Source: Paenibacillus sp. JQZ6Y-1 (GTDB lineage: Bacteria > Bacillota > Bacilli > Paenibacillales > Paenibacillaceae). Taken from it: DNA of 64,000 nucleotides. A program made the translations under genes and the position numbers. The stretch lies in the NCBI RefSeq assembly GCF_040719145.1, contig NZ_JBFDUZ010000001.1, positions 1,116,001-1,180,000 of the forward strand, written 5' to 3'. This document shows, in pieces, positions 1-8,252 of this stretch. Each line of letters opens with the position of its first letter. The stretch's first letter is position 1. The notes below the pieces were generated by a model, which saw nothing but the letters and a program-made list of their open reading frames with translations, was not told the DNA's origin and searched no databases.

Positions 1-249
1 CATTTACCTAATTCGGTTACAGGAAGAACATATGGTGATTACGCCGAAGCCGTGCGAGAAGTGGCTGCGCATTATTCGCTGCCTTGCTGTGATCTGTGGA
101 AAATTGCAGGGGTTCAGCCTTTGTTGCCCGTGCATCGTCAGATGTACTTCACAGGCGAGCAAGGCATACCGGATGGGCTGCATCCCAATCAAGCAGGGCA
201 TCAACGCTTAGCGGAGCGGTTAAGTGGATTTTTAAAAACATTGGTGTAA
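1..249 (+). CDS. SGNH/GDSL-type hydrolase, C-terminal fragment
   Basis: The reading frame is open from the first base of the window to the stop at 247-249, so this is the 3' end of a gene that begins upstream. The visible 82 residues end with D-G-L-H-P-N, the block V motif that carries the catalytic Asp and His of SGNH esterases and lipases, followed by a helix typical of the family's end (HQRLAERL). The Ser-containing block I lies outside the window. Substrate cannot be told. An acyl-CoA dehydrogenase starts 43 bases downstream on the same strand and may be co-transcribed. Confidence 0.75.
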   Translation, partial: HLPNSVTGRTYGDYAEAVREVAAHYSLPCCDLWKIAGVQPLLPVHRQMYFTGEQGIPDGLHPNQAGHQRLAERLSGFLKTLV

Positions 250-292
250 TGGGTATATACAAGAGTGGATAGGCATGAGGGAGGAATGAAAT

Positions 293-1489
293 ATGACTGG
301 CAAAGCCATTGATACATTTATTCGCAATGAGCGCGAAGCCTATTGGGCAGCGTGGGCAGATCAATTAGCAGTGAAATTTGCCGAACGTGCAGCCAAGCAC
401 GATGCGGAAGGCTCCTTTCCGTTTGACAATTTTGATGATCTGAAACGGGCAGGCTATCCCAAGTTAACCGTCAGTCGTGATTATGGCGGCGACGGCTTAT
501 CGCTGTACGAATGGTTGATCATACAGGAGCGTATTGCCTGTGGCGACGGGTCTACAGCGCTTAGTGCGGGTTGGCACGGTCATATGATGCTCCATTTCCG
601 TGAAGCGGGCGATTGGCCAGATCCGACTTTTTCCGAATTTTGTCGTGATGTTGTAGCGCATGGGAATATGATCAACAAATTCGCCAGTGAGCGTGCCACG
701 GGAAGTCCAACGCGCGGCGGTCGTCCAGAAACGACAGCCGTACGTACTGAAGGTGGCTGGTTGCTAAACGGTCGCAAAACGTACAGCACGCTGAGTCCAC
801 TGCTGACGGATTTTATCGTTAGTGCTGGGATAGATGGACAAGCGGAGGTGGGCGATTTTCTGATTCGTTCACGCGAAGGCATTACCGTCGATGAGACGTG
901 GAATACACTCGGTATGCGGGCGACAGGCAGTCATGATGTCGTGCTGCAAGATGTATTTGTCCCAGATCGTCAACTGTTGACGACGTACATTCCCGGCGTA
1001 TCCAAAAAAGTGAATGACGACGGCGATGGCACAATGCTGCATATTCCGGCATGTTATCTTGGCATCGCTTATGCTGCGCGTGACTTTGCGCTAAACTATG
1101 CTGCCCACTATACGCCGAATAGTCTGAATGAGCCGATTGCCACATTACCGCATATTCGTCAGTGGATCGGTCAGATCGAGAGCGAGCTACGCCTAGCGCG
1201 GACGCTGCTGTATGATGTGGCGGATCGCTGGGATCGCGAGCCAGAGCAGCGTCGTTACCTGCGTCCAGATGTGGGGCTGGTCAAATACAATGCGGTACAT
1301 CTAGCGAATCAGGTGGTGGACAAGGCGATGAAAATCGTCGGTGGGGCAGCTCTATCCAAAAATCTACCGCTAGAGCGACTATACCGCGATGTACGTGCTG
1401 GACTGCATAATCCGCCAATGGAGGATGCAGTTATTCAGACGATGGCGCGTACTGCACTGGCTGAGCTAGAATCGGGTAATGAATCATAA
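293..1489 (+). CDS. Acyl-CoA dehydrogenase family flavoprotein
   Basis: A 398-residue protein of normal length for the family. It shows the N-terminal helical domain, the central beta domain (GGWLLNGRKTY around residues 155-170, where the FAD and acyl chain usually sit) and the C-terminal helical bundle with the KIVGG signature near residue 350. The family oxidises acyl-CoA thioesters at the alpha-beta bond using FAD. Some members of this subgroup (DszC or SfnB-like) are instead flavin-dependent monooxygenases, and the sequence alone does not decide between them. The start ATG follows GAGGGAGGAATGAAAT, a strong ribosome binding site. It sits right after an SGNH hydrolase gene. Substrate is unknown. 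Confidence 0.8.
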   Translation: MTGKAIDTFIRNEREAYWAAWADQLAVKFAERAAKHDAEGSFPFDNFDDLKRAGYPKLTVSRDYGGDGLSLYEWLIIQERIACGDGSTALSAGWHGHMMLHFREAGDWPDPTFSEFCRDVVAHGNMINKFASERATGSPTRGGRPETTAVRTEGGWLLNGRKTYSTLSPLLTDFIVSAGIDGQAEVGDFLIRSREGITVDETWNTLGMRATGSHDVVLQDVFVPDRQLLTTYIPGVSKKVNDDGDGTMLHIPACYLGIAYAARDFALNYAAHYTPNSLNEPIATLPHIRQWIGQIESELRLARTLLYDVADRWDREPEQRRYLRPDVGLVKYNAVHLANQVVDKAMKIVGGAALSKNLPLERLYRDVRAGLHNPPMEDAVIQTMARTALAELESGNES

Positions 1490-1621
1490 TCTAGCTGCTC
1501 ACCATATAACAGTTGCGTCTATACTCATGTTATTGGTGACAACGCCTAACTAGATGTTAACGAGATCGAACTGTATCCCGATGTATAGAATCATCCAATC
1601 CATGTATGGAAGGTGATGGAG

Positions 1622-2101
1622 ATGTCCCAACGTTTACAGAACTGGTCGGAATGGAATACCGATGAGCGTTTACAGGAATTGTTACGTATTGATTCTTCTT
1701 TATCGTTAGACGAAATAGAACAACTGCTGCCTACAGTACAAGATACAGAGAGCGATGATATTCTGCGGATCGAGATTTGGAAAGTGCTTGGTTTGTACAG
1801 TGACGAATCATCCAAGCCGTTGATTCGCACGACTGTGCATGATCACTGGCAGCATGAGCAGGATGAAGAATATGTACAAATTGCGATGCTAGAAGCGCTA
1901 GGTGCAATGGACGCCGAGCCTAAGGATATTCAGCTGGCAATCTCGATTGTGCAGAGTGAGGAGTATATTTTGGTTCGTTCAGCAGCTTTTGCGCTGCTGC
2001 GATATCATCGTCATATACCGCAGGCAAGAGAGGCACTGGAACAGCTGCAAACCGATCCTGATTTTGGTCAATCGGCAATCCAAGCGCTGCAAGAGCAATA
2101 A
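1622..2101 (+). CDS. HEAT-repeat-like helical protein, function unknown
   Basis: About 159 residues, acidic and almost entirely helical, with repeated helix pairs such as D-D-I-L-R-I-E-I-W-K-V-L-G and E-E-Y-V-Q-I-A-M-L-E-A-L-G that resemble degenerate HEAT or PBS-lyase-type repeats. Such proteins usually act as binding scaffolds, and no catalytic motif is visible. I chose the ATG at 1622 because GGAAGG at 1608-1613 lies 8 bases upstream; an ATG at 1616 and a GTG at 1613 are too close to it. The gene is followed by a strong terminator at 2166 and stands alone. Confidence 0.65.
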   Translation: MSQRLQNWSEWNTDERLQELLRIDSSLSLDEIEQLLPTVQDTESDDILRIEIWKVLGLYSDESSKPLIRTTVHDHWQHEQDEEYVQIAMLEALGAMDAEPKDIQLAISIVQSEEYILVRSAAFALLRYHRHIPQAREALEQLQTDPDFGQSAIQALQEQ

Positions 2102-2165
2102 ATGAACAACATTTGATCATCTACGGTAGATCCATTACCAGTTTGAGAAATAATTACGGTATGAT

Positions 2166-2209
2166 AAACGAAATAGCCCCACTCCATAGAGTAGGGGCTA
2201 TTTCGTTTG
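2166..2209. terminator. Rho-independent terminator, bidirectional
   Basis: A perfect 15-bp stem (AAACGAAATAGCCCC at 2166-2180 and its complement at 2194-2208) with a 13-base loop. It separates the HEAT-like gene from the converging yjfB-like gene; A/T-rich arms let it work on both strands. Confidence 0.85.
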
Positions 2210-2307
2210 TTCCCGATGAAAGAGACACATGCCAACAGATGCTGTCTGTCATACCATCATGCAGACGGCACAAGCAGCTTCTATTGTTATGCTGGTATAT
2301 TGCAGCA

Positions 2308-2484
2308 TTACGCGCGAATATCCAGTGAGCCTCCCAGTGTCGGATGAGGAGCCTGTTTAATCATGTCGGCCATCTGCTGACCTTGCTGCTCTGCCATGTC
2401 TTTGGACAAGGACAGTACTTTCAAACCGACTGCCTGCGACACGGAACTCTGGCTGAGCGCTGTGGACAAAGAAGCGATATCCAT
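2308..2484 (-). CDS. YjfB-family putative motility protein
   Basis: A 58-residue peptide starting M-D-I-A-S-L-S-T-A-L-S-Q. This start, the SVSQAVGLKVL helix and the L-D-I-R-A tail fit the small YjfB family found in motile Bacilli, where yjfB is read by the flagellar sigma factor SigD. Biochemical role is not known. The ATG at 2484 is preceded by AAAGGAGG with 9 bases of spacing. A longer frame upstream has no ribosome site. A possible SigD promoter lies at 2529-2557, which fits the family's known regulation. Confidence 0.75.
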   Translation of the reverse strand: MDIASLSTALSQSSVSQAVGLKVLSLSKDMAEQQGQQMADMIKQAPHPTLGGSLDIRA

Positions 2485-2528
2485 GAGTGCATTCCTCCTT
2501 TCCTGCCTTTGAACAGGGCATACGTTTG

Positions 2529-2557
2529 TTATCGGCAAACGTCCTGTAAATGATTAA
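2529..2557 (-). promoter_or_regulatory. Candidate SigD promoter of the yjfB-like gene
   Basis: On the minus strand the -10 is GCCGATAA (complement of 2529-2536), one base off the SigD consensus GCCGATAT. A TAAT (-35 consensus TAAA) lies 16 bases upstream, one base longer than usual. Transcription would start about 40 bases before the ATG at 2484. Confidence 0.45.
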
Positions 2558-2696
2558 CGATTCAAGCCCCGTAGTTGATCGTGAATCTGCAAAAAAAGTA
2601 TCTTTTTAAGCTAATTTTTAGGTTAAAATCAGCTTCATTTCAGCTAGCCCGGTTAAGATACGTACATACCCCTTTTGAATATAGATATTGCCTACA

Positions 2697-2728
2697 CCCC
2701 GCCCCTATCCCAGGCGGGGCACTTTTTT
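2697..2728 (+). terminator. Terminator with no visible gene in front
   Basis: CCCCGCC at 2697-2703 pairs with GGCGGGG at 2713-2719 and is followed by CACTTTTTT. It is oriented for plus-strand transcription, but no plausible plus-strand gene lies between 2210 and 2697. The 650-base stretch 2485-3140 otherwise holds only the yjfB promoter and AT-rich sequence. Confidence 0.6.
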
Positions 2729-3140
2729 GTTTACATGCTATTGATGAAGGATGGAATACCGATTCGTATCTAGTAGGAACCGCCGCTGACAACGCATCAG
2801 CATGAAAATGAAGAGTATGCAGCATATAAAAATTGTATGTAACTTCTATGTTAAATAGAGAGAGACAGCTATAATTTTTTGGAAAAGAGAGGTACAATCA
2901 GCGCTCTAATGTATCGCTAAATGGAAATATTGTTCCTTTTCAAGCTGATTCTTCGAGCAGAAAAGGATGGATTTTCCTTATTTTTATACTGTTGTTTACA
3001 CCATAAGTTGGACATTTTTACATAAAAAGATTTAAATTTGAAATTCCATCGTTTAAAATGGGAACAGATTCCAGATAGAGTGCAGCAGAATCTCACCATC
3101 ATGATTGTTACATCCGTTTGTGCCGCTTGGAACCATTCCT

Positions 3141-3599
3141 ATGAGAGAGCGAGCTGATCATGTGCAACGAATGAAGAAAATGGTAATGATGGTGATGATG
3201 CTGGTCGTATTCATTACGACACCAGCGCTGTTGCAGGGGGCAAATGATGTACATAAGGCAAGTGCGGCTGCGGCGTATGATTATACGCTGAACTTTCCCT
3301 CTTCACGTTATCCAGAGACTGCGGATCATATCCGTGATGCAATTGCAGACGGGCATTCCGCCATTTGCACGATTGATCGTCCTGGAGCAGATGAACGCCG
3401 CGCAGATTCGTTAAAAGGGGTTCCGACCAAGTCTGGCTATGATCGTGACGAATGGCCAATGGCGATGTGTTTAGAGGGCGGAACAGGTGCAGATATTCGC
3501 TATGTGACTCCTTCAGACAATCGTGGCGCTGGTTCGTGGGTTGGCAATCAGCTGGATGAGTATCCAGATGGCACACGCGTGAAATTTATTGTGCAATAA
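3141..3599 (+). CDS. Secreted NucA/NucB-type deoxyribonuclease
   Basis: About 152 residues. An N-terminal signal peptide (basic residues, then a Met/Val-rich hydrophobic core up to about residue 40) is followed by a NucA/NucB domain. The family signature D-R-D-E-W-P-M-A is near residue 97, and the domain continues with [13 protein letters not shown] and a V-K-F-I-V end. NucB of B. subtilis is a secreted DNase that degrades extracellular and mother-cell DNA; NucA cuts DNA during uptake. The start is uncertain: ATG 3141 has a weak site, while GTG 3162 and ATG 3171 would give a tighter signal peptide. It ends just before a strong terminator and is monocistronic. Confidence 0.85.
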   Translation: MRERADHVQRMKKMVMMVMMLVVFITTPALLQGANDVHKASAAAAYDYTLNFPSSRYPETADHIRDAIADGHSAICTIDRPGADERRADSLKGVPTKSGYDRDEWPMAMCLEGGTGADIRYVTPSDNRGAGSWVGNQLDEYPDGTRVKFIVQ

Positions 3600-3640
3600 T
3601 AGTAGGCTGTGACGCAAGCAAAATGAGAACCGTTCATATC

Positions 3641-3681
3641 AAACACACCTGCGAATGCAATATTGTTCGCAGGTGTGTTTT
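3641..3681 (+). terminator. Rho-independent terminator after the nuclease gene
   Basis: AAACACACCTGCGAA at 3641-3655 pairs perfectly with 3666-3680 around a 10-base loop; A and T ends make it usable on both strands, so it may also serve the converging VOC gene. Confidence 0.85.
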
Positions 3682-3715
3682 GCTGACTATTGATAGGCTA
3701 TAAACTGGTACAACC

Positions 3716-4159
3716 TTAGAAGTCGTGACGAGTAACAGTAAACTGAAAGACAATCCCGAATGGATCGCGCACGATGGCATATCCACTGCTGAACACATTA
3801 GGTGCAAATGGTACAATAATCGTGCAGCGTTCATCGCTGACAAGCCGATCATATAGCTGCTCCATATCTTCATGCTGCTTGGACTGCAAACAAAGTGAGA
3901 AATGATTTCCTTCCTGCCACGGTCGTGTTGTATCCATAGAATCCTCGGCGATCATCCATTTGCCACTGCCCAGCTGCAACACAGAATGCGTTACATAGTG
4001 CTCCTCTCCTGGTTGTACCGAAAAAGTATCATCCATCTCTGCTAGCTGTTCATAAGTGACATACAGCAGCACTTCTGCACCTAGTACCTGCTTGTAAAAT
4101 GCAATTGCTTCTGCCGCCTTGCCATTAAGCGATAAAAAAGGAATCATTTCTGTGGTCAT
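3716..4159 (-). CDS. VOC superfamily protein (PhnB/glyoxalase-like)
   Basis: A 147-residue single-domain protein. The start (M-I-P-F-L-S-L-N-G-K-A-A-E-A-I-A-F-Y), V-L-G-A-E-V and the ending R-D-P-F-G-I-V-F-Q-F are typical of the PhnB-like branch of the vicinal oxygen chelate fold. Members bind small molecules or act on them with a metal; some give resistance to drugs. Specific substrate cannot be inferred. ATG 4159 follows GAGGAGGC with good spacing; upstream in-frame ATGs lack a site. It is transcribed divergently from a WYL regulator at 4395, which may control it. Confidence 0.75.
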   Translation of the reverse strand: MTTEMIPFLSLNGKAAEAIAFYKQVLGAEVLLYVTYEQLAEMDDTFSVQPGEEHYVTHSVLQLGSGKWMIAEDSMDTTRPWQEGNHFSLCLQSKQHEDMEQLYDRLVSDERCTIIVPFAPNVFSSGYAIVRDPFGIVFQFTVTRHDF

Positions 4160-4394
4160 TGTTAGTGCCTCCTCAAAAGTATGAATCAAACTACATTTCA
4201 TACAATACAACCAAAAGGTGTCAAAAGATGAAACCTTTAAATGGAATGATGATAGAAGTAGAACAATCCATATTTGTAAGGTAAATGAGATTATAGTATA
4301 AGTGAGCATCCAAGGAGGATAAACGTTGTACACGATCATCCTAGCTATACATAGAAGTTCTCATCTATTCTGAAGTACAGAAAGGAATTCATAT

Positions 4395-5336
4395 ATGAGA
4401 AAAGCGGAACGGCTGCAACGGATGCAGCGTTATGTTCATCGTCATCAACGATTTACGCTGCGGCAGTTAATGGAGGAATTCCACATTTCACGTAGCACGG
4501 CGCTACGAGATGTAGAGTCATTAGAAGAGATCGGCTTGCCCATTTATGCAGAGCATGGGCGACACGGTGGCTACAGGCTGTTGGATACCGCGACATTGCC
4601 ACCGGTTTCGTTTACCGTTAATGAAGTGCTGGCGCTATATTTTTCGATGCAGGCATTGCAAAGCTTTTCGGGCGATGCGTTTGGAGTATCGTTTCATTCG
4701 ATTCATGCCCGTTTTCTAGATATTGTAACACCGCATCAACGAGAGCAGATTGAGCAGTTTCATCATCGGATTTCCTTTTATCATGGGGAGAAGGCAAGAA
4801 CAGGGGAGTATTTGGAGCAAATGCTGCTGGCTGCTGTGCGGCAGCAGATTGTACATATAGAGTACCGTTCGACGCGAGGAACAGGGCAACGGCGCATCCA
4901 GCCTTTTTCTGTATATGTGATGCAAGGGTATTGGTATTGCCAGTCGTATGATCTGGATAAGGAAGCGTATCGTGTATTTCGCTGTGATCGAATTACAGCG
5001 GTTATGCTGTCAGATGAGAAGCCAAGGGAGCATTTGAGCCAATTTGATCTGCATAATGCACGTACGCTGCGGCAGCCGTCGGCGCAGGCGGTGCAGTTTC
5101 AATGTAGGGTACAGGATCTGAGCGAAGATGATCTGCGTGCACGTTTATTGCCGTCAATGACCCTAGAAGATAAAGTGGAAGACGGCTGGCATATATATGG
5201 CAGTTACGAACCGGAGGAGCAGGAATTTATCCTAACTTATCTGAGCGGGTTCGGTATGAACTTAAAGCAAGTGGAGCCGCCGCAGCTTCGGGACCAGCTG
5301 AAGCAGTATTATCAGCGGTTACTGGATCAGCTGTAA
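4395..5336 (+). CDS. HTH/WYL-domain transcriptional regulator (YafY-like)
   Basis: A 313-residue protein. It has an N-terminal winged helix-turn-helix (residues about 5-60, with F-H-I-S-R-S-T-A-L-R-D-V as recognition region) and a WYL-type ligand domain around residues 140-215 (G-Y-W-Y-C-Q-S-Y-D-L, Y-R-V-F-R-C-D-R-I), then a C-terminal extension domain. WYL proteins bind small ligands or nucleic acids and regulate neighbouring genes. The ATG at 4395 follows GAAAGGA. It is divergent from a VOC protein gene, its most likely target. A terminator follows at 5381. Confidence 0.8.
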   Translation: MRKAERLQRMQRYVHRHQRFTLRQLMEEFHISRSTALRDVESLEEIGLPIYAEHGRHGGYRLLDTATLPPVSFTVNEVLALYFSMQALQSFSGDAFGVSFHSIHARFLDIVTPHQREQIEQFHHRISFYHGEKARTGEYLEQMLLAAVRQQIVHIEYRSTRGTGQRRIQPFSVYVMQGYWYCQSYDLDKEAYRVFRCDRITAVMLSDEKPREHLSQFDLHNARTLRQPSAQAVQFQCRVQDLSEDDLRARLLPSMTLEDKVEDGWHIYGSYEPEEQEFILTYLSGFGMNLKQVEPPQLRDQLKQYYQRLLDQL

Positions 5337-5380
5337 GTACAAAGTAGGCGGAGGGATATAGCGTGTGTAAGAAATAAAAC

Positions 5381-5436
5381 AAGGCGAGTGGCATATCCCC
5401 AAAAGTAGGGAGTACCGCTCGCCTTTCTCTATTTTT
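5381..5436 (+). terminator. Terminator after the WYL regulator gene
   Basis: AAGGCGAGTGG at 5381-5391 pairs with CCGCTCGCCTT at 5415-5425, followed by a T-rich tract ending TATTTTT. Confidence 0.75.
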
Positions 5437-5537
5437 ACTCTTTTACTTATATCAATGATGTTCATAGCTGCAAGTGATAGCGACGATCTGAACGCCATAG
5501 TAACGATCTGAACATCATAATAACGATTGACCGACCA

Positions 5538-6740
5538 TTATTTTGCAGACGAAACCAATGGTTTGTCTGGCTTCACACGCAACGATAATAGGAAGCAGAG
5601 ACAGAGAATTAAGGTTGCCATCATATATGGATAATTGATGTTCCAATCGAATAATGCCCCAGCGACAATCGGTCCGGCGATATTGCCAAGACTGGTGTAG
5701 GCGGAGTTCAGACCTGCCACATAACCCTGCTCATCGCCAGCGATTTGCGATAGCTGCGTGCCGATTGCTGGTCGCAAAATGTCCATCGCCAGAAATACCG
5801 CAAACGTTACGGCGAAGATCAGGAAGTACGTATGCACAAACAGGGTCAGTAAAATAAACACGGCTGATGCAAGTAAGCAGATAATGATCAAGCGCTGTCC
5901 GCCAAATCGGTTCATCATCCAGCCAAAGATCGTCGCCTGCACGACCGCACCCGCAATCGAGCCAAATGTGATGATGATCGCAATATCACGCGCGGTAAAG
6001 CCAAATTTATGATCCACAAACAGCGAGAAAACCGTTTCATAATTCGCCAAGCCGAAGGCGGCTACAAATACAATGATCAGACTGAGGAAATACGGCTTAC
6101 GATACGAATACAGCAATTGATGAATCAGACTTTCCCCACTGTTATTCTGTGCTGCCAGTTGAGCGCGACGTTCAGGCAGCAGCGATTCCGGCAACAGCAG
6201 CAGAGTAGCAATCGCAGCAATCAGACCTGCAATCGCCGCTGCATAAAAAGGAACCCGAATGCCATATTCCGCCAGCAGCCCGCCAATGCCCGGACCGATA
6301 ATAAACCCAGTCGTAATCGCTGCATTGATAAATCCCATAGCAGAGCCGCGTTCTTCATTGGAGGTCATATCCGCCGCATATGCCATAACAGATGGCATAA
6401 TAAGTGCTGCACCCAGACCACCAATCGCTCGCGAGATAAACAACAGCGTCGGCGCATAAGCGATTGCAAATAGCCATTCTGAAACCGCGAAGATCAGCAT
6501 ACCGACAATAATTAGCTTTTTGCGTCCAATTCGGTCAGATAACCGTCCACTAAATGGAGAGAAGATCAACTGACTGATAGAAAATGCAGCCACCATGAAG
6601 CCTAGAATACTGCCGCCGATATGTAGCTCATTCATGTAGGTTGGCATAATCGGAACAACCAGTCCGATACCGGTAAACACGAGAAAAATATTGAACATGA
6701 GCAGCAATAGTGCTGCCCGATTACGCATAAGAAGTGACAT
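5538..6740 (-). CDS. MFS drug/proton antiporter (DHA1 type)
   Basis: A 400-residue integral membrane protein with about twelve hydrophobic segments. Motif A (G-R-L-S-D-R-I-G-R-K-K, residues 65-75) lies in the TM2-TM3 loop. Motif B (R-A-I-G-G-L-G-A-A) is in TM4 and motif C (G-F-I-I-G-P-G-I-G-G-L-L-A, about 145-157) in TM5, which marks an exporter. It resembles Bmr/Blt/NorA-type multidrug pumps. ATG 6740 follows GGAGGAACTT; the longer frame upstream has no site. A TetR gene lies 142 bases upstream on the same strand, and a sequence matching the TetR operator sits in that gap at 6818-6839, so expression is probably released when TetR binds a drug. Substrate unknown. Confidence 0.85.
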   Translation of the reverse strand: MSLLMRNRAALLLLMFNIFLVFTGIGLVVPIMPTYMNELHIGGSILGFMVAAFSISQLIFSPFSGRLSDRIGRKKLIIVGMLIFAVSEWLFAIAYAPTLLFISRAIGGLGAALIMPSVMAYAADMTSNEERGSAMGFINAAITTGFIIGPGIGGLLAEYGIRVPFYAAAIAGLIAAIATLLLLPESLLPERRAQLAAQNNSGESLIHQLLYSYRKPYFLSLIIVFVAAFGLANYETVFSLFVDHKFGFTARDIAIIITFGSIAGAVVQATIFGWMMNRFGGQRLIIICLLASAVFILLTLFVHTYFLIFAVTFAVFLAMDILRPAIGTQLSQIAGDEQGYVAGLNSAYTSLGNIAGPIVAGALFDWNINYPYMMATLILCLCFLLSLRVKPDKPLVSSAK

Positions 6741-6817
6741 AAGTTCCTCCGAGGTATAAGCTGCACATAAGAATAACGGCAGCCGATTCAAAGCTTTACT
6801 TGCGGATAATACCTTAC

Positions 6818-6839
6818 ATACTGAACATTCGGTCTGTAT
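6818..6839. promoter_or_regulatory. Second TetR-type operator, before the MFS gene
   Basis: ATACTGAAC-ATTC-GGTCTGTAT: the left arm is identical to that of the operator at 7501-7522, the spacing is the same, and the right arm pairs at 7 of 9 positions. It lies 78 bases upstream of the exporter's ATG, between tetR and the exporter. Confidence 0.7.
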
Positions 6840-6882
6840 TATGACAGGAAAAGACCGGAACTTCCGAACCGGCATCCATATG

Positions 6883-7488
6883 CTATGCCTGTGCTTCTGT
6901 TCTGGCAATTCCATACAAAAAGGTCTGTACGGCAAAGCGATAATGCTCCAGCACCGTCTCTGCGGGTTGCTTACGGCAGATTTGATTTAATCCAGCAAGC
7001 AGACATTCCAGCACAACGGCTTTTTTATCTACATCGCCAATATGAAATTCACCGCTATCAATGCCCTCTTGAATGAGCTGACGATTGAATTGCAAATGCT
7101 CCTCCATCATGGAAGCCATTTTTTCCTCGACCTCGCCTTTATGCTCATCATTACTAAAAAACTCATCTGCTGCACGGGTTAGAGGATGGTTGAGATCCTC
7201 CTGCACAATTTGCTGGGCAAGACCATAGATTTTGGCAGTCACTGTCGGATAACCGGGCAGTAGTTCATGCCATTTTTCGTACCATTCGCGATCCCATTCA
7301 TTCAGCAGATACAGGAACAAGCCTTCTTTACTTTTGAAATGGTAATAAATATTACCCTTACTGCTGTCCGTAGCGGCGACAATATCCTCAATCGAAGTCG
7401 CCTTATAACCTTTTTGTACAAACAGACTGCGAGCAGCATCGCTAATTTTTTTGCGGGTCAGTTCACTCTGAACCTGCTTTTTATTCAT
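6883..7488 (-). CDS. TetR/AcrR family repressor
   Basis: A 201-residue protein. The N-terminal helix-turn-helix spans about residues 10-57 (A-A-R-S-L-F-V-Q-K-G-Y-K-A-T-S-I-E-D-I-V and K-G-N-I-Y-Y-H-F-K-S-K-E-G-L), the classic TetR signature. The rest is a helical ligand-binding and dimer domain. TetR proteins bind palindromes as dimers and leave DNA when ligand is bound. A perfect 9+4+9 palindrome lies 12 bases before the ATG, consistent with autoregulation, and a related copy precedes the downstream MFS exporter. Confidence 0.9.
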   Translation of the reverse strand: MNKKQVQSELTRKKISDAARSLFVQKGYKATSIEDIVAATDSSKGNIYYHFKSKEGLFLYLLNEWDREWYEKWHELLPGYPTVTAKIYGLAQQIVQEDLNHPLTRAADEFFSNDEHKGEVEEKMASMMEEHLQFNRQLIQEGIDSGEFHIGDVDKKAVVLECLLAGLNQICRKQPAETVLEHYRFAVQTFLYGIARTEAQA

Positions 7489-7500
7489 TTGATCACCTCG

Positions 7501-7522
7501 ATACTGAACGTTCGTTCAGTAT
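7501..7522. promoter_or_regulatory. TetR-type operator before the repressor gene
   Basis: ATACTGAAC-GTTC-GTTCAGTAT is a perfect inverted repeat with 9-base arms and a 4-base centre, immediately upstream of the repressor start. Size and symmetry fit a TetR-family dimer site. Confidence 0.8.
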
Positions 7523-7664
7523 TGTAGCAAATGCGATGTTCAAAAGGCAAGTACACTAGCAGATTATTTTGCAACAAGGGCGTAATATGATACGATAGCG
7601 ACGTATATTTGCATGCGGGCATTAACCTTGTCCGAGAACATAATAGAACGGGTGAACCAGTGAA

Positions 7665-8252
7665 ATGAGAGTAATTTCTGGCAGTGCAAAAGGAAGACCG
7701 TTGAAGGCAGTACCGGGTAATAGTACACGTCCAACAACGGATAAAGTGAAAGAATCGTTATTCAGTATTATTGGACCGTATTTTGATGGCGGGGATGTGC
7801 TAGATTTATTTGCAGGTACCGGCGGGCTTGGAATCGAGGCGTTAAGCCGCGGTATGGAGCACGGTGTATTTATTGATATGGAACACAAAAGTATTGAAGT
7901 GGTGAAAGGCAATTTGCAAGCAACCGCTTTGACAGATAAAGCTGAAGTCTATCGTAATGAAGCAGGACGTGCCTTGAAAGTGCTGGCAAAACGTGAATCA
8001 TCCTTTGATCTTGTATTTCTGGACCCACCGTATCGGATGAAAAATGGCATCGCCTTAATGCAGGACATGCACGAGCGCGGATTGCTGCGCGACGGTGCGA
8101 CGATTGTATTGGAATTTGAGAGCGGTCATCCATATCCAGTGGAAGAGCAGCCATTTATCGGTGTTCGACAAGCGGTATATGGCGACACCACCATCCATGT
8201 CTATCGGTATGAACCGCAGTCCGAACAGGAGGAATCCAATGATGAGCAATAA
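7665..8252 (+). CDS. rsmD: 16S rRNA (guanine966-N2)-methyltransferase RsmD
   Basis: A 195-residue class I SAM methyltransferase that methylates G966 (E. coli numbering) of 16S rRNA in the assembling small subunit. Visible are the start M-R-V-I-S-G-S-A-K-G-R, the SAM-binding motif D-L-F-A-G-T-G-G-L-G-I-E-A-L (about 47-60) and the catalytic D-P-P-Y at 120-123. The neighbour coaD overlaps its end, the same pairing as ylbH-coaD of B. subtilis, which supports both assignments. Confidence 0.93.
   Translation: MRVISGSAKGRPLKAVPGNSTRPTTDKVKESLFSIIGPYFDGGDVLDLFAGTGGLGIEALSRGMEHGVFIDMEHKSIEVVKGNLQATALTDKAEVYRNEAGRALKVLAKRESSFDLVFLDPPYRMKNGIALMQDMHERGLLRDGATIVLEFESGHPYPVEEQPFIGVRQAVYGDTTIHVYRYEPQSEQEESNDEQ

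Noticed and set aside
2113-2328. Plus-strand frame of 71 codons after the HEAT-like gene
   Set aside because: It runs through a perfect terminator and overlaps the yjfB-like gene; no ribosome site.
2575-2805. Plus-strand frame of 76 codons
   Set aside because: It reads through the GC-rich terminator at 2697-2728 and has no ribosome site.
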